A stretch of 27,951 nucleotides of DNA from CALREA01 sp041674865 (GCA_041674865.1 JBAYUX010000010.1:1-27951); one strand, 5' to 3'. Positions 15,810 through 23,911 are shown, numbered from the stretch's first letter. Notes: generated by a model from the letters alone, not told the origin. Program-made: numbers and translations.

Positions 15810-15838
15810 ACTATAGGCTAAAATATCGTTTTTGTCAA
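15810..15838 (-). promoter_or_regulatory. Promoter of the unknown gene-nadA-nadC operon
   Basis: On the minus strand, TTGACA (15833-15838), a 17-bp spacer, then TATAGT (15810-15815): 11 of 12 consensus positions. The predicted start near 15803 gives a ~20-nt leader. The -35 lies 5 bp from the -35 of the divergent valS promoter, so the two may share control. Confidence 0.7.
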
Positions 15839-15843
15839 ATTGC

Positions 15844-15873
15844 TTGGCATTGCCTCAAAGCTCCATGTATCAT
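15844..15873 (+). promoter_or_regulatory. Promoter of valS
   Basis: TTGGCA (15844-15849), an 18-bp spacer, then TATCAT (15868-15873). The predicted start near 15880 gives a ~23-nt leader before the ATG at 15903. There is no room for a T-box leader. It is divergent from the nad operon promoter. Confidence 0.5.
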
Positions 15874-15902
15874 GCAACCGCTCTAAAAATCAACACATCA
15901 CT

Positions 15903-18569
15903 ATGGCAAAAAATCCAATTCAGTATACAGAAGATACTCTCCCAAAAGCCTACGAGGCTGGAAATTTTGAAGAGAGTATTTATCAAAGCTGGGAAAAGGC
16001 CGGCGCCTTCAAAGCTAAAATCGACAAGAAAAAGAAGCCATTTACGGTCATTATGCCACCGCCAAACGCCACGGGAACCCTCCACCTGGGTCACGCCGTC
16101 ATGTTGGCACTCGAAGACATCATGGTTCGCTACCACCGAATGAAGGGGGACTCAACCCTTTGGATTCCGGGAACCGACCACGCCGCTATCGCCACTCAAA
16201 ACAAAGTTGAAAAAAATCTCGCAGAAAAAGGGATCACTCGACACGATCTCGGACGAAAGAAGTTCATCCAAGAAGTTGAGACATTTGTAAAAGGTTCACA
16301 ATCAACCATCCGCAATCAAGTTCGCAAGATGGGATCGAGCTGTGACTGGTCACGAGAAACCTACACACTCGACGAAGGACCATCTCTCGCTGTTCGAACC
16401 GTCTTCAAGCGAATGTTTGATGATGGACTTATCTATCGTGGTAATCGAATCGTCAACTGGTGTCCACGTTGTCAGTCAACGCTCGCCGACGACGAGGTAA
16501 AGTACAAGGAAGTTCAGAGTAAATTTTACTACCTCAAGTACGGACCATTTATTATCGGAACCGCACGTCCAGAGACGAAGTTTCTCGACAAAGTTGCCGT
16601 CGTTCATCCAGACGATAAGCGCTACAAAAAATACATCGGAAAGACCTTCGACGTTCCATGGATCAATGGAACACTTCAAGGAACCGTCATTGCTGACAAA
16701 GCATCTGACCCAGAATTTGGCTCAGGAGTCATGACAATCACACCAGCCCACTCGATGGTCGACTTTGAAATCGCTCAGAGACACAAATTTGAAATTGTAA
16801 AAATCATCGACGAAAAGGGGAATCTCACCGATGCTGCAGGAAAGGAATTCGCCGGAATGAACGCCAAACTCGCACGAGAAAAAATTATCGAGAATCTTCA
16901 GGAAAAAGGTCTCGTTGAAAAGATCGATGAGAACTACCGGCACAATCTTTCTGTCTGTTATCGTTGTGATACCGCAATCGAACCACTCACATCAACGCAG
17001 TGGTTTATCAACGTCGACAAGAAAATTCCAAAACGAAACAAGACGATTAAACAGCTCTCAATCGAAGTGGTAAAAAATGGAAAGATCGAAATTCTTCCAG
17101 AGAAATTTGAGAAAATTTATACCCACTGGATGGGGAACCTCCACGACTGGTGCATCTCACGTCAGATCTGGTTTGGTCACCAAATTCCAGTCTGGTACTG
17201 CGATAACTGTCATGGCGATCCAATCGTTTCGATCGACACTCCTGCCCGCTGTCCGAAGTGTAAGGCCTCAGAACTCACACAAGATCCAGACGTCCTCGAT
17301 ACCTGGTTTTCATCTGGTTTGTGGACCTTCTCGACACTTGGCTGGCCAAAGAAAACAAAGGAACTCGAATACTTCCACCCAACATCCGTTCTTGAAACAG
17401 GATACGACATTCTCTTCTTCTGGGTTGCTCGTATGATCATCATGACGACATATACGCTCAATGAAGTTCCATTTAACACGGTATATTTACACGGTCTCGT
17501 CCGGACACGTAATGGTGAAAAGATGAGCAAGTCTAAGCCAGAAACATGCATCGATCCGCTCGATATGATTTCGAAATACGGCGCAGACGCACTCCGTCTC
17601 AGTATGGTTATTGGGGGTGGACCAGGAAATGATATTCGTCTCTATGAAGAAAAAATTGCCGGCTACCGAAACTTCGTAAACAAGATTTGGAACATCTCAC
17701 GATTCATTCTTCTCAACACAACCGCAGAAGAGCGAGCAACGAAGTTCACCAAGAAACTCATCAAAACAACCGCCGACAAGTGGATTCTTACACGACTTCA
17801 AAAGGTCATCAAGAACGCTACAAAACTCATCGAGGAGTACAACTTCTCAGAAGCAGGAACGCAGATTTATGACTTCCTCTGGAGCGAAATGGCCGACTGG
17901 TACATCGAATTCTCCAAGGGTGAACACAAAAACTCAGCCGTATTGCTTCACGTTCTTCGCGAGACACTCAAACTTCTCCACCCATTTGTTCCATACATGA
18001 CCGAGGCACTTTGGGAGAAAACAGGAAGCGAAGGATTTATCATGGAACAGTCTTGGCCGAAATATGACGCAGCACTCATCTTCACAGCCGACTCAAAGAA
18101 GATCGAAAAGATTCACATAGCAATCGGAGATATCCGCAAGATGCGTGGTGAGTACAAGATCGATCCAGCCAAAAAACTTCGTGCGATTATGTACGGCGGA
18201 ACACTCACACCACTTCTCATCGAGAAAAAGCAGGCGATTATGCGTCTCGCTAACCTCGAAGAAATTACGATCGAGAAAAAGGGTCCAAAACCAGAAAAAT
18301 CCTTGAGCGTTATTTCCGGTGGTATCGAGTCTTATCTTCCACTTGAACAGATCTTCGATCTTCAAAAGGAACTCGAACGAGTGAAGAAGGAGATGGAGGA
18401 ACATGAGAAACAACTTGCTGGAGTGAACTCACGTCTACAGAACAAGGCCTTCATGGCCAACGCTAAGAAAGAGATTGTCGACCAGGCGAAGCAGGACGCG
18501 GCTCATCACGAAGAGGCCCTCGTAAAGCTAAAGGAGCACAAGGTCTCCCTCGAAAAAATGGCAAAATAG
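15903..18569 (+). CDS. valS: Valyl-tRNA synthetase
   Basis: An 888-aa class I synthetase that attaches valine to tRNA-Val and edits mischarged threonine. The start is the ATG at 15903 (MAKNPIQYTEDTL); the frame is open upstream, but that part precedes the predicted transcription start. Motifs are PPPNATGTLHLGH at 52-64 (the HIGH signature), TDHAAIATQNKVEK, and KMSKS at about 540-544. The CP1 editing domain lies between (GTARPETKFLDKVAVV). Zinc-type cysteine pairs are CYRC near 352 and CDNC...CPKC near 430-450. The C-terminal ~70 residues form the tRNA-binding coiled-coil arm (LQKELERVKKEMEEHEKQL). CGA and CGT are the main arginine codons, typical of the housekeeping genes here. An inverted repeat 32 bp downstream overlaps the promoter of the next gene and may weakly end this transcript. 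Confidence 0.97.
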   Translation: MAKNPIQYTEDTLPKAYEAGNFEESIYQSWEKAGAFKAKIDKKKKPFTVIMPPPNATGTLHLGHAVMLALEDIMVRYHRMKGDSTLWIPGTDHAAIATQNKVEKNLAEKGITRHDLGRKKFIQEVETFVKGSQSTIRNQVRKMGSSCDWSRETYTLDEGPSLAVRTVFKRMFDDGLIYRGNRIVNWCPRCQSTLADDEVKYKEVQSKFYYLKYGPFIIGTARPETKFLDKVAVVHPDDKRYKKYIGKTFDVPWINGTLQGTVIADKASDPEFGSGVMTITPAHSMVDFEIAQRHKFEIVKIIDEKGNLTDAAGKEFAGMNAKLAREKIIENLQEKGLVEKIDENYRHNLSVCYRCDTAIEPLTSTQWFINVDKKIPKRNKTIKQLSIEVVKNGKIEILPEKFEKIYTHWMGNLHDWCISRQIWFGHQIPVWYCDNCHGDPIVSIDTPARCPKCKASELTQDPDVLDTWFSSGLWTFSTLGWPKKTKELEYFHPTSVLETGYDILFFWVARMIIMTTYTLNEVPFNTVYLHGLVRTRNGEKMSKSKPETCIDPLDMISKYGADALRLSMVIGGGPGNDIRLYEEKIAGYRNFVNKIWNISRFILLNTTAEERATKFTKKLIKTTADKWILTRLQKVIKNATKLIEEYNFSEAGTQIYDFLWSEMADWYIEFSKGEHKNSAVLLHVLRETLKLLHPFVPYMTEALWEKTGSEGFIMEQSWPKYDAALIFTADSKKIEKIHIAIGDIRKMRGEYKIDPAKKLRAIMYGGTLTPLLIEKKQAIMRLANLEEITIEKKGPKPEKSLSVISGGIESYLPLEQIFDLQKELERVKKEMEEHEKQLAGVNSRLQNKAFMANAKKEIVDQAKQDAAHHEEALVKLKEHKVSLEKMAK

Positions 18570-18594
18570 GCGAGTGGCAGTAAAGCTAAAAATA

Positions 18595-18603
18595 TGATAT
18601 AAT
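18595..18603 (+). promoter_or_regulatory. Extended -10 promoter of the TPR gene
   Basis: TG at 18595-18596, one base, then a perfect TATAAT (18598-18603). The best -35 (GTGGCA, 18574-18579, 18-bp spacer) is weak, as is usual for extended -10 promoters. The predicted start is near 18610, with a leader of ~38 nt. Confidence 0.55.
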
Positions 18604-18632
18604 AGTGAGAAGTAAAAAAACCTCTCACTATT
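18601..18632. repeat. 10-bp inverted repeat over the -10 and start site
   Basis: AATAGTGAGA (18601-18610) and TCTCACTATT (18623-18632) are exact reverse complements around a 12-nt centre with an A7 run. The left arm overlaps the -10 and the predicted transcription start. It could be an operator, or a hairpin ending valS transcripts; only TTTCTC follows, a poor U-tract. Confidence 0.6.
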
Positions 18633-18647
18633 TCTCAAGCCAAACGC

Positions 18648-19577
18648 ATGCCAGACATTCAAGAGATCTTCAATCAATATCTCGACCGTGCTGAAGCCCT
18701 TCTCGCAGAAGGAAAGTTGAAAGATGCCTACACGCTCTGCATGAAGGTTCTTGAAAATGATCCGGAAAATGACCGTGGACTCGCGCTTCGCAAGAAGACA
18801 CAGGATATGATCGAGAACTTCAATATTCATACGATTGACGACCGAATCGAAGCACTCAAGCCTCTCTGGGAGCAGGGCGCCTATGACGAACTCGTCAAAC
18901 AACTCACCGAACTCTATCGATACGCACCGCACTACGAGAAGATCGAGAAGGCTCTTGCTGACGCACAGGCAATGTACCGAGGTGCCTACAACTCACAGAA
19001 ATCAAAGAGGACTGGAGCATATGAAACAGAGCTTGAACAGCTCTTTGCGGAAAAGAAATATACGGAATTGATTGAGAAAATGCAGAAAAATGCGGGAGAG
19101 GCCGCGCGCGACGCAGACATCCGAAAACTGCACACACGTTTCCGCGCGCGCATCATCCAATCCAAAATCCAAGAAAAAAAATCCCTCTTCGAAAGTGAAA
19201 AATACGAAGACATCGTGAACTTCCTCCACCAACTTCTCGATATCGACAAAGACTCAGAACTCCTCGCAGATCTTCTCCGAACCTACCGACAAAAACTTCT
19301 CGACGCACAAATCGACGAGAAGCGAGAGTTTATTCTCCGCGCAACTGAGAACGCAAAAATGCTCTACCAGATTGGAAAATATGAAAAGGCGATGCAGGTC
19401 GCCGAAGAAGTTCTTCACATTAATTCAAAAGACAGCACGATAAAATCCCTCTACGAGAAATCAAAAAGTGCCTTCGAAAAACTCGTCCGAGACGAAACGG
19501 AAGACCAGATCAAACAGAGCGCAGAAACGCTCAAGCAAGATGCAGCCGCTCAGCCGGGATCAGTAATTAATCTCTAA
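18648..19577 (+). CDS. TPR-like helical repeat protein
   Basis: A 309-aa cytosolic protein made of helix pairs. The N-terminal unit (YLDRAEALLAEGKLKDAYTL, then CMKVLENDPEND) and a C-terminal unit (LYQIGKYEKAMQVAEEVLHI) fit the TPR consensus. The intervening helices (YDELVKQLTELYRYAPHYEK, KYTELIEKMQKNAG, KYEDIVNFLHQLLDIDKDSE) look like degenerate repeats. There is no signal peptide or membrane helix. TPR proteins act as scaffolds for protein assembly; the partner is unknown. The stop codon is directly followed by the stop codon of the convergent sigma-like gene, with no base between, so the two messages must overlap at their 3' ends. Its promoter carries an inverted repeat. Codon use becomes markedly C-ending (ATC, TCC) around 19130-19270. 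Confidence 0.85.
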   Translation: MPDIQEIFNQYLDRAEALLAEGKLKDAYTLCMKVLENDPENDRGLALRKKTQDMIENFNIHTIDDRIEALKPLWEQGAYDELVKQLTELYRYAPHYEKIEKALADAQAMYRGAYNSQKSKRTGAYETELEQLFAEKKYTELIEKMQKNAGEAARDADIRKLHTRFRARIIQSKIQEKKSLFESEKYEDIVNFLHQLLDIDKDSELLADLLRTYRQKLLDAQIDEKREFILRATENAKMLYQIGKYEKAMQVAEEVLHINSKDSTIKSLYEKSKSAFEKLVRDETEDQIKQSAETLKQDAAAQPGSVINL

Positions 19578-20645
19578 TTACTTTGTAGCGAGCTTATATC
19601 GCTTACGACCGATACGTACAAACTTGTCGTTATTTTTCAACGCAAGCAAGATCGTAATACGCTTAACCTGTCGTCGTTCGAGAACAGATTTGACGATATC
19701 TTCCTGCTCGAGTTCTCCATGCTGTCGAAGAATTGATTCGATAACATCCATAACAGTTCCAGACTGGTAGCCCCACTCTTTGAGAGCGTAGATACCTCGT
19801 CCAATAAGAACGAAATCACCGCAACGAATAAGTTCATTATGAACGGCCTGAAGATTCACACGCTTGCCATCGAAGTGCATGTCGATGATTTTGTTTGCAA
19901 TATCAACGAAGTGCATTGGCTTGTTGTTCGTGCGAAGAATGAAGAAAATTTTGTCTCGAAGTGTTCGTGGGTGAATATGTCTCCAGCTGAAAAGTCCGTA
20001 TCCTTCAGGAAGAACCTTGATATTCTTATCCAAGTGAAGTGAAGACTCGATAAATACAGGAGAGACGTTTGCCTTTGTCTGATAAATACCAAAAAGCTCT
20101 TTGACGTGATCGGCCTTTGGAGCAACATCACCCTTTTCATCAAGAACACGAGCTGACGCCTCGCACAACTCAACGATAGAATCATCAGAAATATGCTGAA
20201 GACGGATATATGGGTGAAGCTTGATCGTATTTCCAACAACGACATAGGCAGAATCGAGCTCAAAAGCGAGAGAAAGTGAGTCAACATCAGCACTTCCACC
20301 ATTCATAATCTTCTGAACAAGTTCATTGAAGAACAAATCTTGTCGCATCACGCCACCATTCTCAATGATCACTTCTGTAGCAATCGTATAGAGAGATGAG
20401 AGTGGAGTTGTGAAGACATTTCGTCGAAGTTTCTGCAATGCACTCTTCTCAATCTGGCGAATACGTTCACGTGTAACTTTAAAATGTTTACCGATTTCTT
20501 CAAGAGTCGCACGTTTCGTGTGGTCGAGATTGTAACGTCGCTCAATAACCATTCGTTCTTTAGGAGAAAGAAGGCGCAAGAGTTGAGCTACAACTTCAGG
20601 GACTTTAGAAAAGACATCTCGTACTTGTTGATTGACTGGTTCCAT
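19578..20645 (-). CDS. Sigma-70 region 4 / HARE-HTH regulator, copy 2
   Basis: A 355-aa paralogue of the protein at 8028, with the same order of domains. Sigma region 4 is at ~24-75 (LLSPKERMVIERRYNLDHT, TLEEIGKHFKVTRERIRQIE, LQKLRR). The linker is ~145 residues. The HARE-HTH domain at ~222-292 has RTLRDKIFFILR, MHFVDIANKIIDMHFDGKR, LQAVHNELIRCGDF and VLIGRGIYALKEWGY. The tail ends FVRIGRKRYKLATK. The two copies agree almost exactly at the recognition helix (VTRERIRQIEK) and the HARE core, but differ in the linker. This suggests the same DNA contacts with different partners or signals. There is no region 2, so it is not a full sigma factor. The gene converges with the TPR gene without a gap. 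A TATAAT on the minus strand at 20688-20693 probably drives it. Confidence 0.85.
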   Translation of the reverse strand: MEPVNQQVRDVFSKVPEVVAQLLRLLSPKERMVIERRYNLDHTKRATLEEIGKHFKVTRERIRQIEKSALQKLRRNVFTTPLSSLYTIATEVIIENGGVMRQDLFFNELVQKIMNGGSADVDSLSLAFELDSAYVVVGNTIKLHPYIRLQHISDDSIVELCEASARVLDEKGDVAPKADHVKELFGIYQTKANVSPVFIESSLHLDKNIKVLPEGYGLFSWRHIHPRTLRDKIFFILRTNNKPMHFVDIANKIIDMHFDGKRVNLQAVHNELIRCGDFVLIGRGIYALKEWGYQSGTVMDVIESILRQHGELEQEDIVKSVLERRQVKRITILLALKNNDKFVRIGRKRYKLATK

Positions 20646-20687
20646 AGCATGTGAGAGTGAAGTGGTAAGTCGTTAGAAGACTCTGAA

Positions 20688-20693
20688 ATTATA
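20688..20693 (-). promoter_or_regulatory. Putative -10 element of the second sigma-like gene
   Basis: A perfect TATAAT on the minus strand. The predicted start is near 20681, with a ~35-nt leader before the ATG at 20645. No convincing -35 lies at 17 bp. Confidence 0.4.
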
Positions 20694-20744
20694 GAATATT
20701 TTCGCAAGGTGAAAAGGAAATGGTATTGTGGAAAAAGTAAAATA

Positions 20745-21404
20745 TTACATAGCATCACAACTCCAAACATACCCAACACAAGGTACTGTTTGTAAATAGC
20801 GATCAGCGTCACATAATTCCAATTTTTTTCGTAAACGGCTCACGTGAACATCTATCGTATTTGTCGTCATCGAAGTGTTCCGATCCCACACGCACTCAAG
20901 AATGTCTGACCGTGAAAGAATCTTCCCGCGATTCACAAAGAAGTATTGCAGGAGCGCAAATTCACGGTTTTTAAGTGAAATGGTGGTGCAGCTACTCGAA
21001 AGTGTTCGTTTCTGAACGTCGAGTGTCAAACCGCCAACTCGAATCTCTCTCGGAAAAAATCGCTCACGTTTTTCGAGAAGTTTTCGCTGCATATAAATCG
21101 CCATCACCGCATACGAATATGGCTTAGCAAAGGCAATATCAACCTGTTCCAAACCATCTGCAGAAAGTGGATCGAGAAGGATAGTGACCGCGGCTGGCTT
21201 GATACAGCGAACAAGCTGCAAAAACAAAAAATCATCCGCGCGAATCTCATGATGAAAAAAGAAAAAGTGCGTGCCAGAAAGGAGCTGATTTTTATACTCC
21301 GCATCTATTCCCTCAACAGCATCAACAAAAATATTTTCACTTCGCATGCCAGAAATAAGCGGAATGCACTCGTGAGGATTCGAACTAAAAAGTATAGCCT
21401 GCAT
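20745..21404 (-). CDS. OmpR/PhoB-type regulator with degenerate receiver domain
   Basis: 219 aa from the ATG at 21402-21404, chosen because MQAILFSSNPHE aligns with the first strand of receiver domains; an ATG eight codons earlier is possible. Residues ~122-216 are a typical winged-helix DNA-binding domain: VGGLTLDVQKRTL, SLKNREFALLQYFFVNRGKI, LSRSDILECVWD, TNTIDVHVSRLRKKL. The N-terminal half keeps the receiver layout but lacks its chemistry. The acidic pair after strand 1 is SSN, and the phospho-acceptor aspartate strand reads FFFFHHE. Only the lysine of strand 5 (AFAKPYSYAVM) remains. It is therefore probably not activated by phosphorylation, and no histidine kinase is adjacent. Such atypical regulators often dimerise or bind ligands directly. 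The gene lies 99 bp from the sigma-like gene and is divergent from dtd. Targets are unknown. Confidence 0.85.
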   Translation of the reverse strand: MQAILFSSNPHECIPLISGMRSENIFVDAVEGIDAEYKNQLLSGTHFFFFHHEIRADDFLFLQLVRCIKPAAVTILLDPLSADGLEQVDIAFAKPYSYAVMAIYMQRKLLEKRERFFPREIRVGGLTLDVQKRTLSSSCTTISLKNREFALLQYFFVNRGKILSRSDILECVWDRNTSMTTNTIDVHVSRLRKKLELCDADRYLQTVPCVGYVWSCDAM

Positions 21405-21635
21405 AAAAAGTAGGGGTAACAAAAACAAATAAATAGAACTTCATTTTGAAAAATTTCACACGATCGTCAAATAGGCATCACTCACTAACCGTAACTTTCA
21501 TCGATCAGCAAAAGAAAAACGCCATATCAAAAAACTGCCCGCTCACTTGGACAGAAGATAACAAATATATGAAAAAGAAATAAACTGCGGTACGATTCCC
21601 ATACAAACGATCTCAACACATCTAACCACGTCATT
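21405..21635. other. Divergent intergenic region, no clear promoter
   Basis: This is the longest stretch without a gene (231 bp), between the OmpR-type gene and dtd. It must hold both their promoters, but I find no well-spaced -35/-10 pair. TTGACG on the minus strand (21465-21470) and a TGAAA-AA-TTTCA palindrome (21447-21458) are the only notable elements. No RNA gene is seen. Confidence 0.5.
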
Positions 21636-22082
21636 ATGAAAGTTCTCATCCAGCGCGTGAACGCTGCACAAGTCTCCGTCGACAACGAAATCATCTCCGA
21701 AATCAAAAGAGGTCTTCTCGTCTTCGTCGGCGTCAAACCAACCGACACGATGGAGGAGGCAATCTTCCTCGCAGAAAAAGTAGCCAATCTCCGACTCTTC
21801 CCGCGTGAAAACCAAGAGTTCGACCTCTCAGTCATCGACGCAAAATTCGAGCTCCTCATCGTCTCCCAGTTCACCCTCTACGGCGGTTGTGACAAAGGAA
21901 GACGCCCAGACTTCTTCGACGCCGCCCGTCCAGAGATCGCCGAACCACTCTACGAATCCTTCGTAAAGCTCCTCAAAGACAAAAATATCCCCGTCCAAAC
22001 TGGAAAGTTCGGCGCACATATGGTAGTTTCCCTGCAGAACGACGGCCCAGCCACGTTTACGCTCGAAAAAAACCATAACTAA
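21636..22082 (+). CDS. dtd: D-aminoacyl-tRNA deacylase
   Basis: A 148-aa Dtd. It hydrolyses D-amino acids (and glycine on tRNA-Ala) from tRNA, protecting translation from wrong stereoisomers. Both family signatures are present: SQFTLYG (77-83) and NDGPATF (135-141), the latter carrying the Gly-Pro that reads chirality across the dimer interface. The N-terminus MKVLIQRVNAAQVSVD is typical and the length is normal. glyS starts 9 bp downstream, so the two are one operon. The pairing makes sense, since Dtd acts on glycyl- and D-aminoacyl-tRNAs. No Shine-Dalgarno is present; the leader is C/A-rich (CTAACCACGTCATT). Codons are strongly C-ending. Confidence 0.96.
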   Translation: MKVLIQRVNAAQVSVDNEIISEIKRGLLVFVGVKPTDTMEEAIFLAEKVANLRLFPRENQEFDLSVIDAKFELLIVSQFTLYGGCDKGRRPDFFDAARPEIAEPLYESFVKLLKDKNIPVQTGKFGAHMVVSLQNDGPATFTLEKNHN

Positions 22083-22091
22083 CTCATTACA

Positions 22092-23498
22092 ATGGCAAAG
22101 CCACAAGCCCCAGGATCAGAAATCATGGAAAAACTCGTCTCTCTCTGTAAAAGAAGGGGATTCATCTTCCCCGGCTCAGATATCTACGGTGGTCTCGCTA
22201 ACTCATGGGACTACGGACCTCTCGGTGTCGAACTCAAGAACAACATCAAAAAACTCTGGTGGAAAACCTTCGTCCAGGAACGTGATGACGTCGTCGGTCT
22301 CGATGCCGCTCTCATTATGAATCCAAAAGTTTGGCAGGCATCAGGCCACGTCGCCAACTTCAACGATCCGCTTGTCGAAGATAAAAAAACAAACGAACGT
22401 TTCCGTCTCGACCACCTCCTCGAAGAAAAAGGAGTCAACGTCAACGGCATGTCTTTTGATGACATGGTCGCCAAGGTTGCAGAACTCAATCTCAAATCTC
22501 CAAAGGGCAACGAGCTCACCGCACCGAAACAGTTCAACATGATGTTCCAGACACACCTTGGTCCAACAGCAGACGCTGAGAATACTGTCTACCTTCGTCC
22601 AGAAACCGCTCAGGGTATGTTCGTCGACTTCAAGACGATTCAAGAGACATCACGATCACGCATTCCATTTGGTATCGCACAGATCGGTCACGCCTTCCGA
22701 AACGAAATCACTCCAGGTAACTTCATCTTCCGAACTCGTGAGTTCGAACAGATGGAGATCGAATTCTTCGTCCACCCAAATGAATGGGAAAAGTGGTTTG
22801 AGTACTGGCTCGATCAACAGAAGAGCTGGCTCACAGCTATTGGTGCCAAACCAGAGAATCTCGTCTTCCACGAAATCGCCGCCGAAGACCGCGCCCACTA
22901 CAGCAAACGTTCCGTCGACACCGAGTACCTCTTCCCATTCGGTCAGAAAGAGCTCTACGGTATCGCATACCGCACCGACTTCGACCTTCAGGCACACACC
23001 GCCGCCTCAAAACAAGACCTCCAATATCGTGATCCTGTCACGAATGATGTTTACATGCCACACGTCGTCGAACCAACCTGGGGTCTCAACCGAACACTTC
23101 TCGTCGTTCTCTGCTCCGCCTTCGAAGAACTCGACGCCCGCTCTGGCGAAGAAGACTCCGTCCACCAAACCGAATTCATCCTCCGCCTCCCACGCAAACT
23201 CGCTCCCATCAAAATGGCCGTCCTCCCTCTCTCCAAAAAAGAACCCCTCTCCTCCATCGGCCACGACATCGCCATGAAGTTAAAAAAGCAATGGATGTGC
23301 CAGTACGACGAAACCGGCTCCATCGGAAAGCGCTACCGCCGTCAGGATGAGATCGGCACCCCGTACTGCATCACCGTCGACTTCGACACCGTCGAAGATA
23401 AGAAGGTAACAGTTCGAGATCGTGACACCATGGCTCAGGAACGCGTGGCTATCGATGATTTGGTGGAGTGGTTTGGAGGGAAGGGGCTGACGATATAG
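22092..23498 (+). CDS. glyS: Glycyl-tRNA synthetase, single-chain (alpha2) type
   Basis: A 468-aa class II synthetase of the dimeric eukaryote/archaea-like type (also named glyQS), not the alpha2-beta2 bacterial form. Motifs are GFIFPGSDIYGGLANSWDYG, PKVWQASGHVANFNDPLVED, LRPETAQGMFVDFK, and motif 2 FRNEITPGNFIFRTREFEQM. The C-terminal anticodon domain starts near APIKMAVLPLSKK. Motif 3 reads EPTWGLNRTLL: the usual aspartate of GxDR is asparagine, while the catalytic arginine is kept. The gene is co-transcribed with dtd. Codon style changes along the gene: C-ending between ~22860 and 23400, then G-rich in the last ~60 bp. A lipoprotein gene of different composition starts 20 bp after the stop. 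There is no Shine-Dalgarno. Confidence 0.96.
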   Translation: MAKPQAPGSEIMEKLVSLCKRRGFIFPGSDIYGGLANSWDYGPLGVELKNNIKKLWWKTFVQERDDVVGLDAALIMNPKVWQASGHVANFNDPLVEDKKTNERFRLDHLLEEKGVNVNGMSFDDMVAKVAELNLKSPKGNELTAPKQFNMMFQTHLGPTADAENTVYLRPETAQGMFVDFKTIQETSRSRIPFGIAQIGHAFRNEITPGNFIFRTREFEQMEIEFFVHPNEWEKWFEYWLDQQKSWLTAIGAKPENLVFHEIAAEDRAHYSKRSVDTEYLFPFGQKELYGIAYRTDFDLQAHTAASKQDLQYRDPVTNDVYMPHVVEPTWGLNRTLLVVLCSAFEELDARSGEEDSVHQTEFILRLPRKLAPIKMAVLPLSKKEPLSSIGHDIAMKLKKQWMCQYDETGSIGKRYRRQDEIGTPYCITVDFDTVEDKKVTVRDRDTMAQERVAIDDLVEWFGGKGLTI

Positions 23499-23518
23499 AT
23501 ATTTTTTACAAAAGTTTC

Positions 23519-23911
23519 ATGAAAAAAAGATTATTAGTTTTAATAGCAGCAGTTTTGCTAACTGGATGTAAGTCCACACAGACTCTAGCCGAAAAAGAAT
23601 CAAGGTGTATTGCATATAAAGATACAGTCAAAAGCCAAATTGAATACGAAAATTCTATTGCTGAAAACCCTAGTCCATCTCATTCATGGACATTTGAACT
23701 TGAAGAAATATTCTTTAGTAATAAGCTAAATACATGCGTATATGTAGAAGGGAAAGGTTTATACGATGGCCCCACCAATGTTGCAACAGGTTATGTTATA
23801 AAAGATTTTTACAACAATAGGGAGCTACAATCCTTCACGGTAAAAACAGACCGAGAATTTACTGGGAAATTAAATGAATTTGAAAAGTACATCGAAGAAA
23901 TTAAAACTTAG
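23519..23911 (+). CDS. Small lipoprotein of unknown function
   Basis: 130 aa from the ATG at 23519 (MKKRLLVLIAAVLLTGCK). The frame is open further upstream, but that part overlaps glyS. The N-terminus is a classic lipoprotein signal peptide: two lysines plus arginine, a hydrophobic core, and the lipobox LTGC, with cysteine 17 as the lipid site. The mature part is polar, with two more cysteines (ESRCIAY and LNTCVYV) that may form a disulfide, and a beta-rich middle (FELEEIFFSNKL, VYVEGKGLYDGP). I recognise no family. Base composition is AT-rich like the following SIR2 and HerA genes and unlike glyS, so it probably arrived with them. It ends 56 bp before the SIR2 gene. A link to defence, such as surface sensing or exclusion, is speculation. 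Confidence 0.8.
   Translation: MKKRLLVLIAAVLLTGCKSTQTLAEKESRCIAYKDTVKSQIEYENSIAENPSPSHSWTFELEEIFFSNKLNTCVYVEGKGLYDGPTNVATGYVIKDFYNNRELQSFTVKTDREFTGKLNEFEKYIEEIKT

Noticed and set aside
15840..15902. Longer valS start at a TTG upstream
   Set aside because: It overlaps the predicted promoter; the ATG at 15903 gives the usual N-terminus.
21447..21458. TGAAA-AA-TTTCA palindrome as operator of the OmpR-type gene
   Set aside because: Arms of only 5 bp in AT-rich DNA and no defined promoter beside it; too weak to annotate as a site.
23468..23518. Longer start of the lipoprotein gene inside glyS
   Set aside because: The signal peptide MKKRLL... begins at 23519; a 17-residue extension would destroy it.
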